Source of the DNA: Borrelia puertoricensis
GTDB lineage: Bacteria > Spirochaetota > Spirochaetia > Borreliales > Borreliaceae
Direction: 5' to 3'
DNA: 59,540 bases
NCBI RefSeq assembly: GCF_023035875.1
Contig: NZ_CP075388.1
Coordinates: 1-59,540, forward strand
Positions within the stretch are counted from its first letter, which is position 1; the number at the start of each line of letters is the position of its first letter. The position numbers and the translations under genes are program-made. Of the stretch, positions 56,908 to 59,540 are shown piece by piece. The notes beneath the pieces are model-generated. The model made no database searches. It worked only from the letters and a program-made list of their open reading frames with translations, and was not told where the DNA came from.

Positions 56908-57324
56908 TTATATTTTTCTAAACACACGTTTAGACGTAACATTATACTCCCTTCCTCGCTCTTTAAGAGAGAGTGAATCATAAAGTACAGAAGACAAATT
57001 AGTTGCTATAAAATGATATCCTGGTGTATTTTTAATTTTAACTTCACTTATCTCAAATTCTCCATCTAAACATCTGTAAGCAGGGCCCTCCCACCTCACA
57101 CTTGCACTGATATCAAACCGTCTCAGTACAGCGCATGGATTTAGAATATAACAATTACTTCTCATACACCCTGACTTAACAAAGTTATGATAATTCCTAT
57201 TTATATCAAGAACACTAAACTGCAACTTTTTAAAAACTGATACGTAATAATGAAGAGATAAAAAGTAACATCCCCACTGACGTACTTCTGAGACTAAATT
57301 TGGATTATTTTGCGTTATTCTCAT
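56908..57324 (-). CDS. DUF261 protein, full length (unit B)
   Basis: 138 residues from ATG 57324, chosen to match unit A; the frame also opens at GTG 57336. Cys in RQWGCYFLSLHYY and His in PGYHFIA are the possible catalytic pair of a cysteine peptidase or amidase. cp32 lacks a named endolysin, so a role in cell-wall cleavage is worth considering. First gene after the terminator, transcribed with or after ssb. Confidence 0.7.
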   Translation of the reverse strand: MRITQNNPNLVSEVRQWGCYFLSLHYYVSVFKKLQFSVLDINRNYHNFVKSGCMRSNCYILNPCAVLRRFDISASVRWEGPAYRCLDGEFEISEVKIKNTPGYHFIATNLSSVLYDSLSLKERGREYNVTSKRVFRKI

Positions 57325-57393
57325 ATATAATCTCACTTACAATCTTTATTTTTTAAACCACCACCCCTACTTCCCTTAACTTAAATATAGATA

Positions 57394-57789
57394 TTAAAAA
57401 GGAATATCTTCATAAAACTCATCTTCAAGCTTATTCTCATTAATATCTTGTGTTTTAATTGATGAGTTTAAGACGCAAATATCATTTACCAAAATACTGT
57501 ATTTACTCTTACCCTCACCTGTACGCTTATCATTCCAACTTGAATAAGATAGGGCTCCACTAAGTACAACTTGAACCCCTCGTTTAAGTAAAGCAGCAAG
57601 ACTCTCAGCTCTAGCTCCAAAAATCACACAGTCAAAAAATTGAGCCTGTCTTGTCACACAGTTATTCTTCTTTACACCTCTATTATTAGCTAGTGTAAAT
57701 TTTAATATAGGAAAACTATTACTAGTATAAATAACCTCACAGTTTCTTGTTAAACGACCAGACATACTTAACAAGTTAATATCAAACAC
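57394..57789 (-). CDS. ssb: Single-strand DNA-binding protein (unit B)
   Basis: 131 residues: OB fold (residues ~1-105) and an acidic tail ending EDEFYEDIPF, the tip that binds partner proteins. GTG start behind AAGGAG; overlaps the small membrane gene by 8 nt. Part of the recombination module with the exonuclease and ERF. Confidence 0.9.
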   Translation of the reverse strand: MFDINLLSMSGRLTRNCEVIYTSNSFPILKFTLANNRGVKKNNCVTRQAQFFDCVIFGARAESLAALLKRGVQVVLSGALSYSSWNDKRTGEGKSKYSILVNDICVLNSSIKTQDINENKLEDEFYEDIPF

Positions 57790-57991
57790 CAGAACTCTCC
57801 TTATCAGAAAGCCTACTTAAAAGTTCCATACGTCTTAAATCACAATCAAGTCTCTCAAGATTTTCTAAAAATTCTCGTCTTGCATAATAAGCTTGAAAGA
57901 GATTCTTTATAATTCTCACACCAAACTTACATAAAAATCTTAAAATCTTGTAAGTAATTACTACAAATAAAACCATAAACATAAATCTCAT
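57782..57991 (-). CDS. Small membrane protein upstream of ssb (unit B)
   Basis: 69 residues with the same N-terminal membrane segment and basic helical tail as 27397; five or so changes. Unrecognised family. Confidence 0.6.
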   Translation of the reverse strand: MRFMFMVLFVVITYKILRFLCKFGVRIIKNLFQAYYARREFLENLERLDCDLRRMELLSRLSDKESSGV

Positions 57992-58001
57992 AAAGGTACC
58001 C

Positions 58002-59342
58002 TTAAACAGCTTTTAAAATAGGTGTAGACCATTCATTTGAATTACTACTAAAAGTAAAGTCTATAACACAGCTTAAAAACTTAAACCTATCCTTAATAGC
58101 TCTCTTACTCATATCTAAAGAGAACCTATTCCCATCAAAGTTATAATTTATATGTTCATTTAAAGAAAATTTACGATAAAGATCATCTATTTGAAATTTA
58201 AGTTTATCTTTAATAGGTTTGGTTACCCTAGCCAACTCTAACGCCTGAGCCTTTTTAGTCTCCTCTTCTACCTTATCAATTTCAGATTGCAATGCATTAA
58301 TCTCATCTAAACGTCTACTTAAATCCAAAATTTCGTCTTCATCAATCTCAAGTTGACTTGATTTTACAAATTCTAAAAATTCAAGCTTGAAATCTACATC
58401 ACATAGCTCTTCATATAAAAAATTATTTTTCAAAAAATCCCTTATAATATCACTAAGCTCGTCTAAATCAATATTTTTAATATCAATATCACTTCTTGAT
58501 TTTAAAGACTGGGCAATACTACTAACTTCTCCCTCTAATCTTGAAACTTCAGTCATTATATAACTAATAAAATCATCACTCTTATCAATTACACAGTTGA
58601 TAGCCTCTCCACCTATGATAAAAAATAAATTTCCCTTATCTAAACCTGTACAGAGTAGCTGCATTTGTACTTGAACATAATACTTGAAGAAATATTTATC
58701 TTCTAAAAAATTACCACTCTTGTTGTATTCAATAGCTGCACTTTTTAAGTAAAAATTATCACTAATTTTGATCTCAAGTAACTCGGCTTCTCCAGCAATA
58801 TTTACAAACCATCCATCAATTGTTGAACCAACTAATGTCTCACAGCCCTCAACTTTTTTAAAGTAATTATATTTATCAATACCGTTTGAATATTTATTTT
58901 TATGTAACACCTCAATATTATCCACGTTCATACGAACAAATTCATCAAATCCTAAAGATTCTAATATCTTTCCCTTTCTCATGCTCAAATTATCTTCAAA
59001 TGGTATTTCTCTTCCTATAGCTTTAAGTATTCGCTCTAGCATTAATTTCTCTAAAGAATCAGCTCCAATAAACATGCTTCCAACTTCACTAGCTCCCATA
59101 CGCTTTAACGATTCTCTTTGCACACTAAAGTCAACCTTACTATTAAACTTAAAACACTCATTCTTACCAATTTTTGGTAACTTACGTCCTACCTTATTTA
59201 TTTTACTTAACTGTTTTTGTTTACCTTTAAGATTTTCTTGACTTTGATATGCAAAAGATTCAAAACCCTTAAACACCATTTGTCCGTACAAATCAAATTG
59301 TTGCATCTCTTCCTCTGATCTATGTTCATTTATTTTTGTCAT
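58002..59342 (-). CDS. YqaJ/lambda-exonuclease-like nuclease (DUF244), intact copy
   Basis: 446 residues. RecB-type nuclease core: GASEVGSMFIG (~84-93), Asp176 in STIDGWFVN, Glu190-x-Lys192 in LLEIKIS, and Q224-x-Q226-x-Q228. A C-terminal helical domain (~290-446) is unique to this family. It is expected to chew double-strand ends for the ERF annealer. The ATG follows AAAGGAG; its leader is the same as that of ERF at 3734. Only complete copy of three. Confidence 0.85.
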   Translation of the reverse strand: MTKINEHRSEEEMQQFDLYGQMVFKGFESFAYQSQENLKGKQKQLSKINKVGRKLPKIGKNECFKFNSKVDFSVQRESLKRMGASEVGSMFIGADSLEKLMLERILKAIGREIPFEDNLSMRKGKILESLGFDEFVRMNVDNIEVLHKNKYSNGIDKYNYFKKVEGCETLVGSTIDGWFVNIAGEAELLEIKISDNFYLKSAAIEYNKSGNFLEDKYFFKYYVQVQMQLLCTGLDKGNLFFIIGGEAINCVIDKSDDFISYIMTEVSRLEGEVSSIAQSLKSRSDIDIKNIDLDELSDIIRDFLKNNFLYEELCDVDFKLEFLEFVKSSQLEIDEDEILDLSRRLDEINALQSEIDKVEEETKKAQALELARVTKPIKDKLKFQIDDLYRKFSLNEHINYNFDGNRFSLDMSKRAIKDRFKFLSCVIDFTFSSNSNEWSTPILKAV

Positions 59343-59540
59343 ATTTAATCTCCTTTATGAGTTACTAAACATAAATATATATCAAAAACTATTTTTTTAA
59401 CAAAAATATTTACAAAAAATATCATAAACACTATCATTTTTGCTAAACAAAAATAAATTTTAGTCTTTAATAATTATTAATTTACTTATTACTGAATAAT
59501 GGGTTATTATTATGATAAATAACTCATAAGGGAGATAATC
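59343..59540. promoter_or_regulatory. Divergent control region exonuclease / PF57/62, spans the circle junction
   Basis: Minus strand 59343-59406 repeats the ERF-A promoter and leader. On the plus strand, a conserved word TTTACTTATTACT and AATAATGGGTTATTATTA (an imperfect palindrome, ~59480-59511) also precedes the rep gene at 31495, so it may be an operator or origin element. TAACTCATAAGGGAG at the end is the ribosome site for the gene at position 1. Confidence 0.6.

Noticed and set aside
1..59540. CRISPR arrays, tRNA or rRNA genes, insertion sequences
   Set aside because: No spaced repeat array, no cloverleaf or rRNA stretch and no transposase were found on either strand.
1..59540. Linear plasmid with hairpin telomeres
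   Set aside because: The ends are a gene start and its ribosome site, with no terminal inverted repeat; a circle explains them.

Overview
The window reads as one complete circular plasmid prophage of the cp32 family from a Borrelia, most likely the relapsing-fever group. Reasons: very AT-rich DNA; the Borrelia partition families PF57/62, PF50, PF32 and PF49; Bdr and Mlp lipoprotein-family genes; the blyA/blyB lysis pair; and a block of about 30 colinear late phage genes whose families I know from cp32. No erp/ospE-type gene is seen, which is why I lean to the relapsing-fever group; I cannot name the species. The last bases (an AAGGGAG-type ribosome site) run directly into the ATG at position 1, so the circle was opened at a replication gene. 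All family names come from recall of the protein sequences; no database search was run.

Layout. The circle holds two nearly full cp32 prophages head to tail. Unit A: partition cluster 1 (1-3012), a broken bdr, an ERF recombinase (3734-4783), then on the minus strand a lipoprotein cassette, the lysis genes, tail, head, portal, terminase (down to 24466), mlp, a tyrosine recombinase, DUF261, ssb and a YqaJ-type exonuclease (27617-28970). Between the units (29167-31312) lies the wreck of a third replicon: a short PF57/62 gene, a decayed PF50 gene and a third, deleted exonuclease. Unit B repeats the order: partition cluster 2 (31495-34481), ERF (34927-35976), late genes (36011-54961), mlp, recombinase, DUF261, ssb and an intact exonuclease (58002-59342), which is divergent from the gene at position 1 across the junction.

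How it works together. The late genes describe a contractile-tailed (myovirus-like) phage: small and large terminase, portal, scaffold-like protein, three decoration-like DUF228 proteins, major capsid protein, connectors, sheath, tube, tail chaperones, tape measure, hub, spike, gp25 wedge, baseplate J, gpI-like, fibre, holin and lysis helpers. A Red-like set (exonuclease, SSB, ERF annealing protein) brackets the partition genes and offers a simple explanation for how the cointegrate formed.

State of the genes. Many genes carry single-base frameshifts, often in homopolymers, and mostly in only one unit, so the two units could complement each other. The large terminase is broken in both units at different places. 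Some shifts may be sequencing errors. Cluster 1 (rep, PF50, ParA, PF49) is fully open, while cluster 2 has a broken rep and PF50 and a ParA fused in frame to PF49; cluster 1 probably maintains the molecule.
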